Shown here one piece after another: positions 43,369-52,394 of a stretch of 64,000 nt of DNA. The translations under genes and the position numbers were made by a program. Location: assembly GCF_003651225.1 (NCBI RefSeq), contig NZ_RCDB01000003.1:127259-191258 (forward strand), given 5' to 3'. This DNA is from Microbacterium telephonicum (GTDB lineage Bacteria; Actinomycetota; Actinomycetes; Actinomycetales; Microbacteriaceae). The notes under the pieces were generated by a model. That model was given only the letters and a program-made list of their open reading frames with translations. It had not been told where the DNA came from and did no database searches. How positions within the stretch are numbered: position 1 is the first letter of the stretch; each line of letters opens with the position of its first letter.

Positions 43369-43922
43369 CAGTCGAGGAACTCTGCCGGGTCGAACTGCTC
43401 GATCGGGATGACGCGCACCCGCGGCAGGGTGACGTCGAACGCGTGGGCGTCGTACTCGATGTCGAACAGCTCGATGCCGGGGATCGCCGAGAACTCGGAG
43501 CTGCGGAACTCGTGGAAGCCGAGCACGCCGACGCGGCGGCGTCCGTCGGCGAGCGCGCCGACCTCGTCGACGAAGTCGCGGTCGTGGCTGACGAGCACGA
43601 CGTCGGCGTCGCGCGCTTCGAGTGCGCGCAGCGTGCGCTGTATGGCGAGGTCGACGACCTTCGCCTCGGCGGGGCCCGACAGCGGCACGGGCCGGTACCC
43701 GAGGGCGAGCAACGCCTGCACGAACGGCATCGGCAGGTGGGTCGACGCGTTCAGGAAGAACAGCCCCTGCGCGTGCTGGTCCCAGCGCTCCTCGATGAAG
43801 CCCAGCAGGCGGTCCCAGCGGGGACGCTCGTCGGACTGCGGGCGTCGGCCGAGGATCGAGCCGCCGAGCGTCGCGTCGATGTTCTCGCCGTCGACGAGGA
43901 TCCAGGTGCTGCGTTCCGCCAC
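43368..43922 (-). CDS. NYN domain (PIN-like) putative ribonuclease
   Basis: This 184-residue protein has the NYN/LabA fold: TWILVDGENIDATLGG with the first acidic site, AEAKVVDLAIQRTLRAL with a central Asp, and DVVLVSHDRDFVDEVGAL with the C-terminal DRDF motif. The carboxylate pattern matches metal-dependent RNases. GTG 43922 is preceded by GGAGG. It is cotranscribed with the SDR gene. RNase activity is inferred from the family. Confidence 0.8.
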   Translation of the reverse strand: MAERSTWILVDGENIDATLGGSILGRRPQSDERPRWDRLLGFIEERWDQHAQGLFFLNASTHLPMPFVQALLALGYRPVPLSGPAEAKVVDLAIQRTLRALEARDADVVLVSHDRDFVDEVGALADGRRRVGVLGFHEFRSSEFSAIPGIELFDIEYDAHAFDVTLPRVRVIPIEQFDPAEFLD

Positions 43923-44004
43923 GGAACCTCCAGTGTTCGCACAGTGTCGTCCGCAACCTATCAGCAGGCGACGTCCCGCTCGCGCCACCCCGCCTCACGG
44001 CCGA

Positions 44005-44010
44005 TAGCGT
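44005..44010 (+). promoter_or_regulatory. -10 box of SIP gene, leaderless type
   Basis: TAGCGT ends 6 nt before GTG 44017, with no ribosome-binding site. Confidence 0.5.
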
Positions 44011-44016
44011 GGACGG

Positions 44017-44787
44017 GTGGCTCTCTCCTCACGCACGACCGCCCGTCCGCCGCGTCCGACGCTCGAGTTCGAGGTGGTGGCGTCCGAGCGGCTCAGTCCG
44101 CACCTCGTGCGCATCACCCTCGGTGGCGACGGGTTCGCGCAGTTCGAGGACCGACCCGAGACCGACAAGTACGCGAAGCTCAAGTTCACCGGAGCGGACG
44201 GACTCCCCGTCACGCGCACCTACACCATCCGTCGTGTCGACCACGAGGCGCGCACGCTGACGATCGATTTCGTCGTGCACGGCGACGAGGGACTCGCGGG
44301 GCCGTGGGCTGCGGCGGCGCAGGGCGGCGAGCGCCTCAGTCTGATGGGTCCGGGAGGCGGCTACTCCCCCGATGCGGATGCCGATTGGCACCTGCTCGCG
44401 GGCGACCTTTCCGCGGTGCCCGCGATCGCCGCCGCGCTCGAGGCGCTGCCCGTCGACGCGGTCGGCACCGCGGTGATCGAGATCGACGGGCCGGAGGGGG
44501 AGATCCCGCTCTCCGCGCCGGCCGGTGTCACGGTCGTCTGGCTCGTGGACGCGTCCCACGATCCGGAGCATCTCGCTGCGGCGCTGCGCAATGTCGAGTG
44601 GCGCGAGGGGCGCGTGCAGGTCTTCGCCCACGGGGAGCGCGAGTCGATGAAGGCGATCCGGCGTGTGCTGTTCGATGAGCGGGGGCTCGAGCGCGGACAG
44701 GTGTCGCTCTCGGGTTACTGGGCGCGCGGCCGCACGGAGGACCGCTTCCAGGCTGAGAAGCGAGAGCCCATCGGCCAGATCCTCTGA
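44017..44787 (+). CDS. Siderophore-interacting protein (ferric reductase, ViuB/SIP)
   Basis: This 256-residue FAD-binding protein has PVTRTYTIRR as the flavin-binding RxYT motif, HGDEGLAGPWAAAAQGG, and LMGPGGGY. A C-terminal SIP domain has GERESMKAIRRVLFDERGL and a final GYWARGRTED. Such proteins reduce ferric siderophores in the cytosol with NAD(P)H. It stands alone with its own leaderless-type promoter, followed by a cluster of intergenic repeats. Confidence 0.9.
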   Translation: MALSSRTTARPPRPTLEFEVVASERLSPHLVRITLGGDGFAQFEDRPETDKYAKLKFTGADGLPVTRTYTIRRVDHEARTLTIDFVVHGDEGLAGPWAAAAQGGERLSLMGPGGGYSPDADADWHLLAGDLSAVPAIAAALEALPVDAVGTAVIEIDGPEGEIPLSAPAGVTVVWLVDASHDPEHLAAALRNVEWREGRVQVFAHGERESMKAIRRVLFDERGLERGQVSLSGYWARGRTEDRFQAEKREPIGQIL

Positions 44788-44798
44788 CATCCGGCGCA

Positions 44799-45064
44799 CG
44801 GGTTTCGATACGCCGGCTACTCAACCACCGGAAGCTCCCGGTCGTTGAGCGAGGAGCTCCGCGACGAGTCGAAACGCGCCGGGCTTGGCATCGGTGGTCG
44901 TGCACGGGTTTCGATACGCCGGCTTCGCCGGCTACTCAACCACCGGGGGCTCCCGGTCGTTGAGCGAGGAGCGAAGCGACGAGTCGAAACGCGCCGGACC
45001 TCGGCGGTGTTGGTGGGTGCGCGGGTTTCGATACGCGCGCTGCGCGCGCTACTCAACCACCGGA
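44799..45064. repeat. Cluster of five REP-like repeats in alternating orientation
   Basis: Elements at 44799-44831, 44906-44946 and 45023-45064 begin GGGTTTCGATACGC and end CTACTCAACCACCGG. Elements at 44838-44877 and 44954-44992 are the family in inverse orientation (CGGTCGTTGAGCGAGGAGC...GAGTCGAAACGC). Each is itself an imperfect hairpin. The cluster fills the gap between the SIP gene and the DUF222/HNH gene. I recall similar elements scattered through Microbacteriaceae genomes. Confidence 0.8.
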
Positions 45065-45077
45065 GGGTGCGGGGGCG

Positions 45078-46388
45078 TCAGAACGGTGCCGGCTCGAGGG
45101 ACTCGGCGCTGGCGGGTGGGGTGGCAGGGGTGAAGGCGACCGGGGGTTGTGGGGTGTCTTCGCGGTAGGTTCTGCCAAGGGGTGAGGTCCATTCCAGGAC
45201 ACCACCCGGGAGTTGTCGGACCCGCCACCGGGTGAACTGCTTCATCGAGTGATGCCTCTGACACAGGTGAGCGAGGTTGCCGAGGGTCGTGGGGCCGCCG
45301 AGGGCGTGGTCGATGGTGTGGTCGATCTCGCACCGGATCGCTGCCCTCCGGCATCCCGGGAACCGGCAATGCTGATCCCTCGCCCGAAGGAACCGACGCT
45401 GGGACCAGACGGGACGGTACGCGTCGATCGCGATCACCGACCCACGCACCGGATCGGTGAGCAACCTCGTCAACGACGGGGACTGTTGTGCGAGGCACCG
45501 AGCCGTGTCGGCATCGATCGGGGAACGCCCCACCAGATCAGCCGGACCCTCATCCGCACCCACCAACGTGAGCGCCGGGACGACCACCTGCACCTGCGCG
45601 CGAATCGACCCGAGGGTGCCGGGCTGATCACCAGTCGCGGTCGGGTCGAGGGCGGGCGTGCCGGCGAGGAGGAGGTCGGTGAGCACATCCGTGCGGACCG
45701 CGTCGATCCCACGTTCGTCACCTTCGTCCGGGTCGCGCGCGTCGATCACGGCCTGTGCTTGCTGAGTCAGGCGGTCGAGGATCCCGTCCCCGATCACCGT
45801 CGGCACCGTCGCGACCACGTCGCACATCCCATCCCGCCCCGGGAACACCCGCACGCACCGGGCCGCGGCGGCTTCCTGGTGGCGTTCCGTGAACGAACGG
45901 TCGGTGAATCGTTCCGCGAGGAGCTGCAGGATCGGACGCAGCCGGTTCGGGGTACGGCCCTCACACTGGGTGATCGCTTCCGCGTCGAACTCCGGGCGTC
46001 GAGACGCGGGGACGACGTCACCGGCATCCGTGATCACTTGAACCTGACCCTTGGTGATCTGCCCTGACTCCCATGCCGCGAGGGTCAGCGGGTACATCTC
46101 CACCAGCGACCGGGCATCACCGATCCGCGCCTGCACGGTGCGGTCGGTTACGTGCAGCACGCCGCCGATCTCGGCGGCGATGGACCGCAACGCCATGTCG
46201 TGCTCACGCACCCGCAAAGGAGAACCGGCGGTCTGCGCGTCGGCGAGCTGACCGGCACGGGCGAGAAGTCGCACTTCCGCGATTTGCGCGGCACGCAGCT
46301 CGACAGCGTTCGCTTCGAAGCCCGCGACGATCTCACCCAGGACGGTGAGATCGTCCTCCGGGGTGGTGATCTTCGTGAACGTCGACAT
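45078..46388 (-). CDS. DUF222 / HNH endonuclease domain protein (REP13E12-like)
   Basis: The 436-residue protein has an N-terminal helical DUF222 domain (to about 300) and a C-terminal HNH nuclease with CRFPGCRRAAIRCEIDHTID and LAHLCQRHHSMK, holding both the His-Asn-His core and two Cys pairs for structural zinc. The frame is intact. Members of this family are multi-copy in actinobacterial genomes and include the M. tuberculosis 13E12 repeat proteins. Identical 42-bp repeats flank the gene at 45023 and 46491, which suggests a mobile or amplified unit. The function is unproven. Confidence 0.88.
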   Translation of the reverse strand: MSTFTKITTPEDDLTVLGEIVAGFEANAVELRAAQIAEVRLLARAGQLADAQTAGSPLRVREHDMALRSIAAEIGGVLHVTDRTVQARIGDARSLVEMYPLTLAAWESGQITKGQVQVITDAGDVVPASRRPEFDAEAITQCEGRTPNRLRPILQLLAERFTDRSFTERHQEAAAARCVRVFPGRDGMCDVVATVPTVIGDGILDRLTQQAQAVIDARDPDEGDERGIDAVRTDVLTDLLLAGTPALDPTATGDQPGTLGSIRAQVQVVVPALTLVGADEGPADLVGRSPIDADTARCLAQQSPSLTRLLTDPVRGSVIAIDAYRPVWSQRRFLRARDQHCRFPGCRRAAIRCEIDHTIDHALGGPTTLGNLAHLCQRHHSMKQFTRWRVRQLPGGVLEWTSPLGRTYREDTPQPPVAFTPATPPASAESLEPAPF

Positions 46389-46490
46389 GCTCTGATTCTC
46401 CCACTGGCCTCGGACATTGATTCGAAAGTCCGAGGGGGGTGTGGAGAACTCGACCCCGCCTGAGCACCCTCGACCGATGCCGGGTTCGGT

Positions 46491-46570
46491 GGGTTTCGAT
46501 ACGCGCGCTGCGCGCGCTACTCAACCACCGGACGGCGCGGGCGGGGGCTGCTCAACCATCGGACGGTGCG
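46491..46570. repeat. REP-like repeat upstream of HNH gene, with partial second copy
   Basis: Bases 46491-46532 are identical to 45023-45064 over 42 bp in the same orientation. A decayed partial copy (GCTGCTCAACCATCGGACGG) follows at 46547-46570. Confidence 0.8.
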
Positions 46571-46615
46571 CGGAACCGGGACGGGGCCGGGGCGGCCGGC
46601 CCCGGGGCGGGCGGG

Positions 46616-47260
46616 TTAGTCGCCGGCGAGGCCGCCGAGGAGGTGGCCGAAGGAGCGGCCCTCGCCCAGGTAGTTCGCCGGATCGAACGGGTCGGCGCTT
46701 CCGGCGGGCTCGCGGCGCGCCACCGCGTCGGCCAGCTCGCGGGCGCCCCGGTCGACGCGCGAGCTCAGCGGCGCCACCTCGTCGGCGTGCGCGCCCCAGT
46801 CGGCGGATGCGGCGAACACACCCGTCGAGACCGCCTCGGCGTGGAGGTACGCGAACAGCGGACGGATCGCGTAGTCGATCGCCAGCGAGTGTCGGGCGGT
46901 GCCGGCGTTCGCGCCGATGAGCACCGGCATCCCGGTGAGCGCATCGGGGTCGAGCACGTCGATGAACGACTTGAACAGTCCCGAGTAGCTCGTCGAGAAG
47001 ATCGGCGTCACCGCGATGAGCGCGTCGGCGGAGACGACGGTGTTGATCGCCGTCTCCAGCGCGGGCGGCGCGAAGCCGGTCAGCAGGTTGTTGGTGATGT
47101 CGTGCGCGAGGTCGCGCAGTTCGATCGTGTCGACGGATGCCTCCACACCGCGCTCGGCGAGCTGCGCGACAGTGGCCGCGGCGAGCCGGTCGGCCAGCAT
47201 CCGGGTCGAGGAGGGGTTGGACAGTCCCGCCGACACGACGGCGATGCGCCGGGCGGTCAT
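46616..47260 (-). CDS. NAD(P)H-dependent FMN reductase, CE1759 type
   Basis: This 214-residue flavodoxin-fold reductase begins MTARRIAVVSAGLSNPSSTRMLADRL and has TPIFSTSYSGLFKSFID, the flavin-contact segment, and IGANAGTARHSLAID. The ATG overlaps the stop of the LLM monooxygenase gene by 4 bp. The pair resembles the CE1758 monooxygenase and CE1759 reductase of corynebacteria. It should supply reduced FMN to the partner enzyme. Confidence 0.87.
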   Translation of the reverse strand: MTARRIAVVSAGLSNPSSTRMLADRLAAATVAQLAERGVEASVDTIELRDLAHDITNNLLTGFAPPALETAINTVVSADALIAVTPIFSTSYSGLFKSFIDVLDPDALTGMPVLIGANAGTARHSLAIDYAIRPLFAYLHAEAVSTGVFAASADWGAHADEVAPLSSRVDRGARELADAVARREPAGSADPFDPANYLGEGRSFGHLLGGLAGD

Positions 47261-48480
47261 CGTGCACCACCCAGGCCGAACGCGGCACCTGCGGGGGCGG
47301 GGGCGTCCTGGTAGGGCGAAGGGCCCGAGAGGTTGTCGCCGCGGTTCGCTCGCGGCGTCGCCTGCCGCGACGGCCCGTCGCCGTACGCCGCGCGCACGAG
47401 GTTCGCGTGGGTCGGCGCGTCGGGCACGTTCGCCGGACGGTCCTTCGCGAACTCGCGGCGCAGCACCGGGACGACCTCGCCGCCGAGGATGTCGAGCTGC
47501 TCGAGCACCGTCTTCAGCGGCAGACCCGCGTGGTCCATGAGGAAGAGCTGACGCTGGTAGTCGCCGAACAGCTCGCGCATGCCGGCGTAGCGGTCGATGA
47601 CCTGCTGCGGCGACCCGACGGTCAAGGGGGTCATCTCGGTGAAGTCCTCGAGCGAGGGCCCGTGCCCGTAGACGGGCGCGTTGTCGAAGTACGGACGGAA
47701 CCGCGTGACGGCATCCTGCGAGTTCTTCGCCATGAACGCCTGCCCGCCGAGACCGACGACGGCCGTCTCGGGCGCGCCGTGTCCGTAGTGCTCCCAGCGC
47801 TGGCGGTAGAGCGCGATGAGACGCTGGTAGTGCTCGGCCGGCCAGAAGATGTTGTTCGCGAAGAATCCGTCACCGTAATATGCGGCCTGCTCGGCGATCT
47901 CCGGCGTGCGGATGGAGCCGTGCCACACGAACGGCGCGACACCGTCGAGCGGGCGCGGCGTCGACGTGAAGCCCTGCAACGGCGTGCGGAACTTGCCCTC
48001 CCAGTCCACGACGTCCTCACGCCACAGCTTGTGCAGCAGCGCGTAGTTCTCGATCGCCAGCGGCAGGCCCTGGCGGATGTCCTTGCCGAACCACGGATAG
48101 ACCGGTCCGGTGTTGCCGCGGCCGAGCATGAGATCGGTGCGACCGCCGGAGACGTGCTGCAGCATCGCGAAGTCCTCGGCGATCTTCACCGGGTCGTTCG
48201 TCGTGATGAGGGTCGTTGCGGTCGACAAGACGAGGCGTTCGGTCTGCGCGGCGATGTACGCGAGGGTCGTCGTCGGCGAACTCGACCAGAACGGCGGGTT
48301 GTGGTGCTCGCCGAGCGCGAAGACGTCGAGGCCGACCTCCTCCGCGTGCTTGGCGATCGTCAGCGTGGCGCGGATGCGCTCGGCCTCGCTGGGCGTCTCC
48401 CCGGTCGTCGGATCCTGGGTGATGTCGCTGACCGTGAAGATGCCGAACTGCATTCCCGGCCAGGTGGTGTTCTCGCTCAC
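47257..48480 (-). CDS. LLM-class FMN-dependent monooxygenase, CE1758 type
   Basis: This 407-residue luciferase-like monooxygenase begins with MQFGIFTVSDITQDPTTGET and has VFALGEHHNPPFWSSSPT, LSTATTLITTNDPVKIAEDF and LMLGRGNTGPVYPWFGKD. GTG 48480 is chosen for GAAGGAG a few bases upstream. The last 50 residues are a low-complexity tail. It works with the coupled FMN reductase. It diverges from a Tat-exported oxygenase gene; the shared 244-bp region contains an AT-rich segment (ATTCATTTGCATGTATCT) that could hold promoters. Confidence 0.88.
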   Translation of the reverse strand: MSENTTWPGMQFGIFTVSDITQDPTTGETPSEAERIRATLTIAKHAEEVGLDVFALGEHHNPPFWSSSPTTTLAYIAAQTERLVLSTATTLITTNDPVKIAEDFAMLQHVSGGRTDLMLGRGNTGPVYPWFGKDIRQGLPLAIENYALLHKLWREDVVDWEGKFRTPLQGFTSTPRPLDGVAPFVWHGSIRTPEIAEQAAYYGDGFFANNIFWPAEHYQRLIALYRQRWEHYGHGAPETAVVGLGGQAFMAKNSQDAVTRFRPYFDNAPVYGHGPSLEDFTEMTPLTVGSPQQVIDRYAGMRELFGDYQRQLFLMDHAGLPLKTVLEQLDILGGEVVPVLRREFAKDRPANVPDAPTHANLVRAAYGDGPSRQATPRANRGDNLSGPSPYQDAPAPAGAAFGLGGAR

Positions 48481-48724
48481 GGTCTCTGCTCCTTCTCTGG
48501 ACTCCGTCAGGCCCAGTCTATTCATTTGCATGTATCTGAGAGAACAGCGGCACGGCCACATTATTCCCGGCACCTCTCCGTCGGGCCTGCATCCGTCGTC
48601 CGGGCAGCACACGTTAGAGAATTCCCATTCACTTCCCCGCATCCTTGTGCTCGACTGAAGGCACGGCTATGTTAACGGCAAATCACAAGTGTTCGCCGGA
48701 CGGGCTGCGATCGTGGAGGCATCG

Positions 48725-49999
48725 ATGCGGATGCCGCGGACGCCGTCCGTCCCTCCTCGGAAGGCAGGTCCCCCAATGCCCGAACTGAGCAGACGCGGGT
48801 TACTCACCCTCGGCGCCGCGATGGGCTTCTCCGGCGTCGCCCTGGGCGCCGCCTCGCCGGCCTGGTCGTGGTCGTCCAGCGGATCGATCGCCGCGGTCGG
48901 CACCGGCACCGGCACCGATCCGCAGTGGGTCTGGGACGACGAGATCGACGGCATCATGAAGCGCGCGATCGAGGCGGGCCAGACCCGCCAGATCAACGAC
49001 GCGATGCGCAATTGGGTCAACAACAACGACCCGATCCCGGTCGACACCCTCCCGCCCGAGCTCGGCACGTGGTTCACCCAGCACGTGAAGCTGCCGCCGT
49101 GGGCCGACATGAACAAGCTCAAGCTGGCCGCGGACTTCAACCGGCGCAAGGACATGTATATGTTCTTCATCTACGGCATCGGCGGCGGCATCATGAGCAC
49201 GATGATCCCCCGCGAGGCCCGTTCGGTGTACTGGTCCAAGGGCGGCGCCGACATGCAGGATCGCGCCGCGAAGACCTTCACGTTCGGCTACGACCTGGGC
49301 GACCTCAAGGCGATGGAGCCGCAGGGGCAGTTCCTGGTCACGGCGAACAAGACGCGCATCGTGCACGCCTCGGTGCGCCACCTGCTGCCGCAGTCGCCCT
49401 ACTGGCGCGCGGTCGCCGACGAGACGATACCCATCAGCAACCACGACATCCTCGTCACCTTCCACTCCACGGGCACCTTCGTGCACAAGAAGCTGAAGGA
49501 GTGGGGCGTGCGGATGTCGGCGGCCGACGAAGAGGCGTTCCTGCACTCCTGGCAGGTCGCGCTGCACCTGCTCGGCGTGCGGGACGAGTTCATCCCGGCG
49601 ACGTGGGCGGCCGCGCACGCACAGGCGGCGCAGACGCTCGATCCGATCATGGTGTCCACGCCCGAGGGCAAGGACCTCGCCGAGGTGCTGCTCGGGCTGA
49701 CGGCACAGATCGACCTCGGGCTGACGCGCGGCTTCCTCAACGAGTTCGTGCGGTATCAGCTCGGCGACTACGTGGCGGACTCCCTCTCGCTCAAGCGCGA
49801 CTACGCGTCGGCCGCCCTCATCAAGACGGGATGGCCGGCCTACATCAGGTACCGCGAGGGGTTCCTCCCGATCATGCCCGCCACGTTCTGGATGTTCGAC
49901 CAGCTCATCGAGGGCGTCGCGATGGCGTTCCTCAACCGGTTCACGTCGCCCACGACCACGGCGATCGAGGTGCCGGACATGAACCGTCCTGGCGTCTGA
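48725..49999 (+). CDS. Tat-exported oxygenase, MpaB/latex-clearing protein (DUF2236) family
   Basis: This 424-residue protein has a twin-arginine signal (LSRRGLLTLGAAMGFSGVAL). Its DUF2236 domain contains DRAAKTFTFGYDLGDL and TRIVHASVRHLLPQ; in latex-clearing protein Lcp the corresponding region supplies the Lys/Thr pair and the axial haem His. Lcp is a secreted b-type haem dioxygenase that cleaves poly-isoprene, and the length is close to Lcp (about 400 residues). GGAGG lies 5 bp before ATG 48725; ATG 48776 is the alternative. Rubber cleavage is not proven; MpaB relatives act on other substrates. A hairpin terminator follows. Confidence 0.82.
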   Translation: MRMPRTPSVPPRKAGPPMPELSRRGLLTLGAAMGFSGVALGAASPAWSWSSSGSIAAVGTGTGTDPQWVWDDEIDGIMKRAIEAGQTRQINDAMRNWVNNNDPIPVDTLPPELGTWFTQHVKLPPWADMNKLKLAADFNRRKDMYMFFIYGIGGGIMSTMIPREARSVYWSKGGADMQDRAAKTFTFGYDLGDLKAMEPQGQFLVTANKTRIVHASVRHLLPQSPYWRAVADETIPISNHDILVTFHSTGTFVHKKLKEWGVRMSAADEEAFLHSWQVALHLLGVRDEFIPATWAAAHAQAAQTLDPIMVSTPEGKDLAEVLLGLTAQIDLGLTRGFLNEFVRYQLGDYVADSLSLKRDYASAALIKTGWPAYIRYREGFLPIMPATFWMFDQLIEGVAMAFLNRFTSPTTTAIEVPDMNRPGV

Positions 50000-50011
50000 C
50001 ATCTCTCGCGC

Positions 50012-50053
50012 ACGGATGCCGGCGGCCCGTTCCCCGGGGCCGCCGGCATCCGT
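50012..50053 (+). terminator. Terminator after Lcp-like gene
   Basis: Perfect 17-bp arms (ACGGATGCCGGCGGCCC and its complement) surround an 8-base loop, 13 bp after the stop codon. The stem base again uses CGGATGCC. Confidence 0.8.
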
Positions 50054-50087
50054 CGTTCCCGGCCGACCTGGGTAGGGTTGCTCCAGC

Positions 50088-51209
50088 ATGAGCACGCCCA
50101 CCCCTCCCCGCACCGGACCTGTCCCCGCGACTGCCAAGCGCCGCCGTGTGCCGCTGTGGGACAACGCACGGTTCGCGTGCATCGTTCTGGTGGTGCTGGG
50201 ACACGCGATCCAGCGGCTTACCTACGACTCGGATGTCGCGCTCGGCCTCTACCTGCTCGTCTACGCGTTCCACATGCCCGCGTTCGCGATCATCTCGGGC
50301 TACTTCTCCAAGTCGGACTCCCCCACGCGCACCCGCATGGCGCGGGTCATCACCGACATCGTGCTGCCGTACCTCATCTTCGAGGGCCTGTGGACGCTCA
50401 CGAAGTGGCTCGTCGAGGGCCAGGCGGAGCCGAACTTCACCGAGCCGTCGTGGACCCTCTGGTTCCTCATCGCCCTCGCCCTGTTCCGGCTCGTCCTCCC
50501 CTATCTCGCGCTGCTGCGGTGGCCGCTGGCCTGGACGATCCTCATCTCGGTGCTCGTCGGCTACTGGGAGAACGTCGACTCGACACTCTCGCTGTCGCGC
50601 ACCCTGGGCCTGCTGCCGTTCTTCACGCTCGGCTGGTGGCTCGCCCATCACAAGGTGCTCGAGCGGTTCGACCTGATCCGCCGGCGACGCTGGTGGGTGC
50701 GGGCACTCGCGGGCGCCGTGCTGGCGGTGGCCGGCTGGGCGGCGTGGTTCTTCGTCGACACCTGGCGTGCGGTGAACCTGCGCGAATGGCTGTTCTACGA
50801 CGACAGCTACAGCGACCTCGGCGGGCCGTGGTGGTCGGGCGGAGTGCGCCTGTCGCTCATGGCGATCGCGCTCGTGCTGTCGGCTGCGTTCTTCGCGCTC
50901 GTGCCGCGCGGCTCGTACTGGTGGACCCACTTCGGCCAGTACACGATGTACGTCTACCTGCTCCACTCGTTCGTGCTGTACCCGTTCAGAGAGAACGGCC
51001 TGCTGCGGCACGCCGAGCCGACGTGGCTGTGGCTGCCGTCGGTGATCGCGGTCTCGGTCGCGATCGCCCTGGTGCTCGCGACGAAGCCGGTGCGCGTCGT
51101 CTTCCGTCCCTTCGTCGAGCCCCGCCCGGCATGGCTGTTCGCCGATGCGACACTCGCCGGCCGCGAGGGGCGCCGCGACGACCCGACGGGCTCGCGCCGC
51201 CCCCGCTGA
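50088..51209 (+). CDS. Acyltransferase 3 family membrane protein
   Basis: This 373-residue integral membrane protein has about ten helices. The N-terminal WDNARFACIVLVVLGHAIQR resembles the acyltransferase-3 motif with its catalytic His, and YAFHMPAFAIISGYF is also typical. A C-terminal YTMYVYLLHSFVLYPF stretch matches the family end. Such enzymes O-acylate envelope polysaccharides or other cell-surface groups. TAGGGT lies 9 nt before the ATG. The substrate is unknown. Confidence 0.85.
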   Translation: MSTPTPPRTGPVPATAKRRRVPLWDNARFACIVLVVLGHAIQRLTYDSDVALGLYLLVYAFHMPAFAIISGYFSKSDSPTRTRMARVITDIVLPYLIFEGLWTLTKWLVEGQAEPNFTEPSWTLWFLIALALFRLVLPYLALLRWPLAWTILISVLVGYWENVDSTLSLSRTLGLLPFFTLGWWLAHHKVLERFDLIRRRRWWVRALAGAVLAVAGWAAWFFVDTWRAVNLREWLFYDDSYSDLGGPWWSGGVRLSLMAIALVLSAAFFALVPRGSYWWTHFGQYTMYVYLLHSFVLYPFRENGLLRHAEPTWLWLPSVIAVSVAIALVLATKPVRVVFRPFVEPRPAWLFADATLAGREGRRDDPTGSRRPR

Positions 51210-51273
51210 CGTCGTTCCCGGCCGCCGGCCGGTCATACGCGGCAACAAAGCGGATGCCGCTCCGCCGGCGTCC

Positions 51274-51279
51274 TAGCGT
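51274..51279 (+). promoter_or_regulatory. -10 box of 2OG oxygenase gene, leaderless type
   Basis: TAGCGT ends 6 nt before ATG 51286. Confidence 0.5.
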
Positions 51280-51285
51280 CGGACC

Positions 51286-52296
51286 ATGACCGATCTGAAC
51301 CTGCCGGTGCTCGACCTGTCGCTCCTGGACCAGGGACCCGCCGAGGCGGAGCGGTTCCGTGACGAGCTTCGCCGTGCGACCCACGACGTCGGGTTCTTCT
51401 ACCTCACCGGCACGGGTCTCCCGCCCGACCTGGAGTCGCGGCTGCATCGCACGGCGCGGGCGTTCTTCGCGCTCCCCGAGGCCGACAAGCTCGCGATCGA
51501 GAACGTGCGCAGCCCGCACTTCCGCGGCTACACCCGCATCGGCGGCGAGCGCACGCAGGGGAAGGTGGACTGGCGGGAGCAGATCGACATCGGCCCCGAG
51601 CGTCCCGCGATCGACGACCCGGACGCCCCCGACTACGCGCGCCTGATCGGTCCGAACATCTGGCCCGAGGCGCAGCCGGAACTGCGCGAGGTGGCATCCG
51701 CCTGGCAGGAACACCTCGTCGGCGTCGCCCGCCGGCTGCTGCGGGCCTGGGCGGTCGCGCTCGGCGCTCCCGAGACGTTCTTCGACGAGCACTTCGGGGA
51801 ACCCTCGACGCTGCTGAAGATCGTCCGCTACCCCGGCACCGACGCACCCGAGCCCCGGCAGGGCGTCGGCGCGCACAAGGACTCCGGCGTGCTGACCCTG
51901 CTGTGGGTGGAGCCGGGCAAGGGCGGACTGCAGGTCGAGCGCGACGGCACGTGGGTCGACGCCCCGCCGGTGTCCGGCGCGTTCGTGGTCAACATCGGCG
52001 AGATGCTCGAGTACGCGACCGGCGGATACCTCATCGCGACGAACCACCGCGTGGTGTCGCCCCGGCTCCCCGACGACCGCATCTCGGTGCCGTTCTTCTT
52101 CAACCCCGCGCTGGACACCAACCTGCCGCTGATCGAGCTGCCGCCGGAGCTCGCGGCGAAGGCGCGCGGAGTGACGCAGGATCCGTCCAACCCCATCCAC
52201 GCTCGCTACGGCGAGAACGCACTGAAATCACGACTGCGCGCGCACCCCGACGTCGCCGAGCGGTGGCACGCCGACCTGCTCGCCGCCCGCGCCTGA
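51286..52296 (+). CDS. 2-oxoglutarate/Fe(II) dioxygenase, isopenicillin N synthase family
   Basis: This 336-residue double-stranded beta-helix oxygenase begins with the DIOX_N-like segment VLDLSLLDQGPAEAERFRDE and GFFYLTGTGLPPDL. The iron triad is H197-x-D199 and H254, and 2-oxoglutarate should bind R265-x-S267 (RISVPFFFNP). The set is complete. Typical roles are hydroxylation in secondary metabolism or breakdown of small molecules; the substrate is not predictable. It is expressed from its own leaderless-type promoter and followed by a bidirectional terminator. Confidence 0.88.
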   Translation: MTDLNLPVLDLSLLDQGPAEAERFRDELRRATHDVGFFYLTGTGLPPDLESRLHRTARAFFALPEADKLAIENVRSPHFRGYTRIGGERTQGKVDWREQIDIGPERPAIDDPDAPDYARLIGPNIWPEAQPELREVASAWQEHLVGVARRLLRAWAVALGAPETFFDEHFGEPSTLLKIVRYPGTDAPEPRQGVGAHKDSGVLTLLWVEPGKGGLQVERDGTWVDAPPVSGAFVVNIGEMLEYATGGYLIATNHRVVSPRLPDDRISVPFFFNPALDTNLPLIELPPELAAKARGVTQDPSNPIHARYGENALKSRLRAHPDVAERWHADLLAARA

Positions 52297-52324
52297 GCGC
52301 CGCGCCGCTCACTGTGAACGCGAC

Positions 52325-52353
52325 GAAGGCCGCCCACACCGTGGGCGGCCTTC
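52325..52353. terminator. Bidirectional terminator between 2OG oxygenase and rpsO
   Basis: Perfect 13-bp arms (GAAGGCCGCCCAC and its complement) around a 3-base loop lie between the two convergent stop codons. Confidence 0.85.
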
Positions 52354-52394
52354 TCAAGAATGTTTCGCGCGATTGAACGCTGGTGCGCTGATGC

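Noticed and set aside
44799..45064. Repeat cluster considered as a CRISPR array
   Set aside because: Repeat orientation alternates, the intervening sequences are not uniform in length, and no cas genes are near. A REP-like cluster fits better.
45078..46388. Restriction-modification or anti-phage system around the HNH gene
   Set aside because: There is no methyltransferase, helicase or other defence gene nearby; DUF222/HNH proteins are a separate, repeat-associated family.
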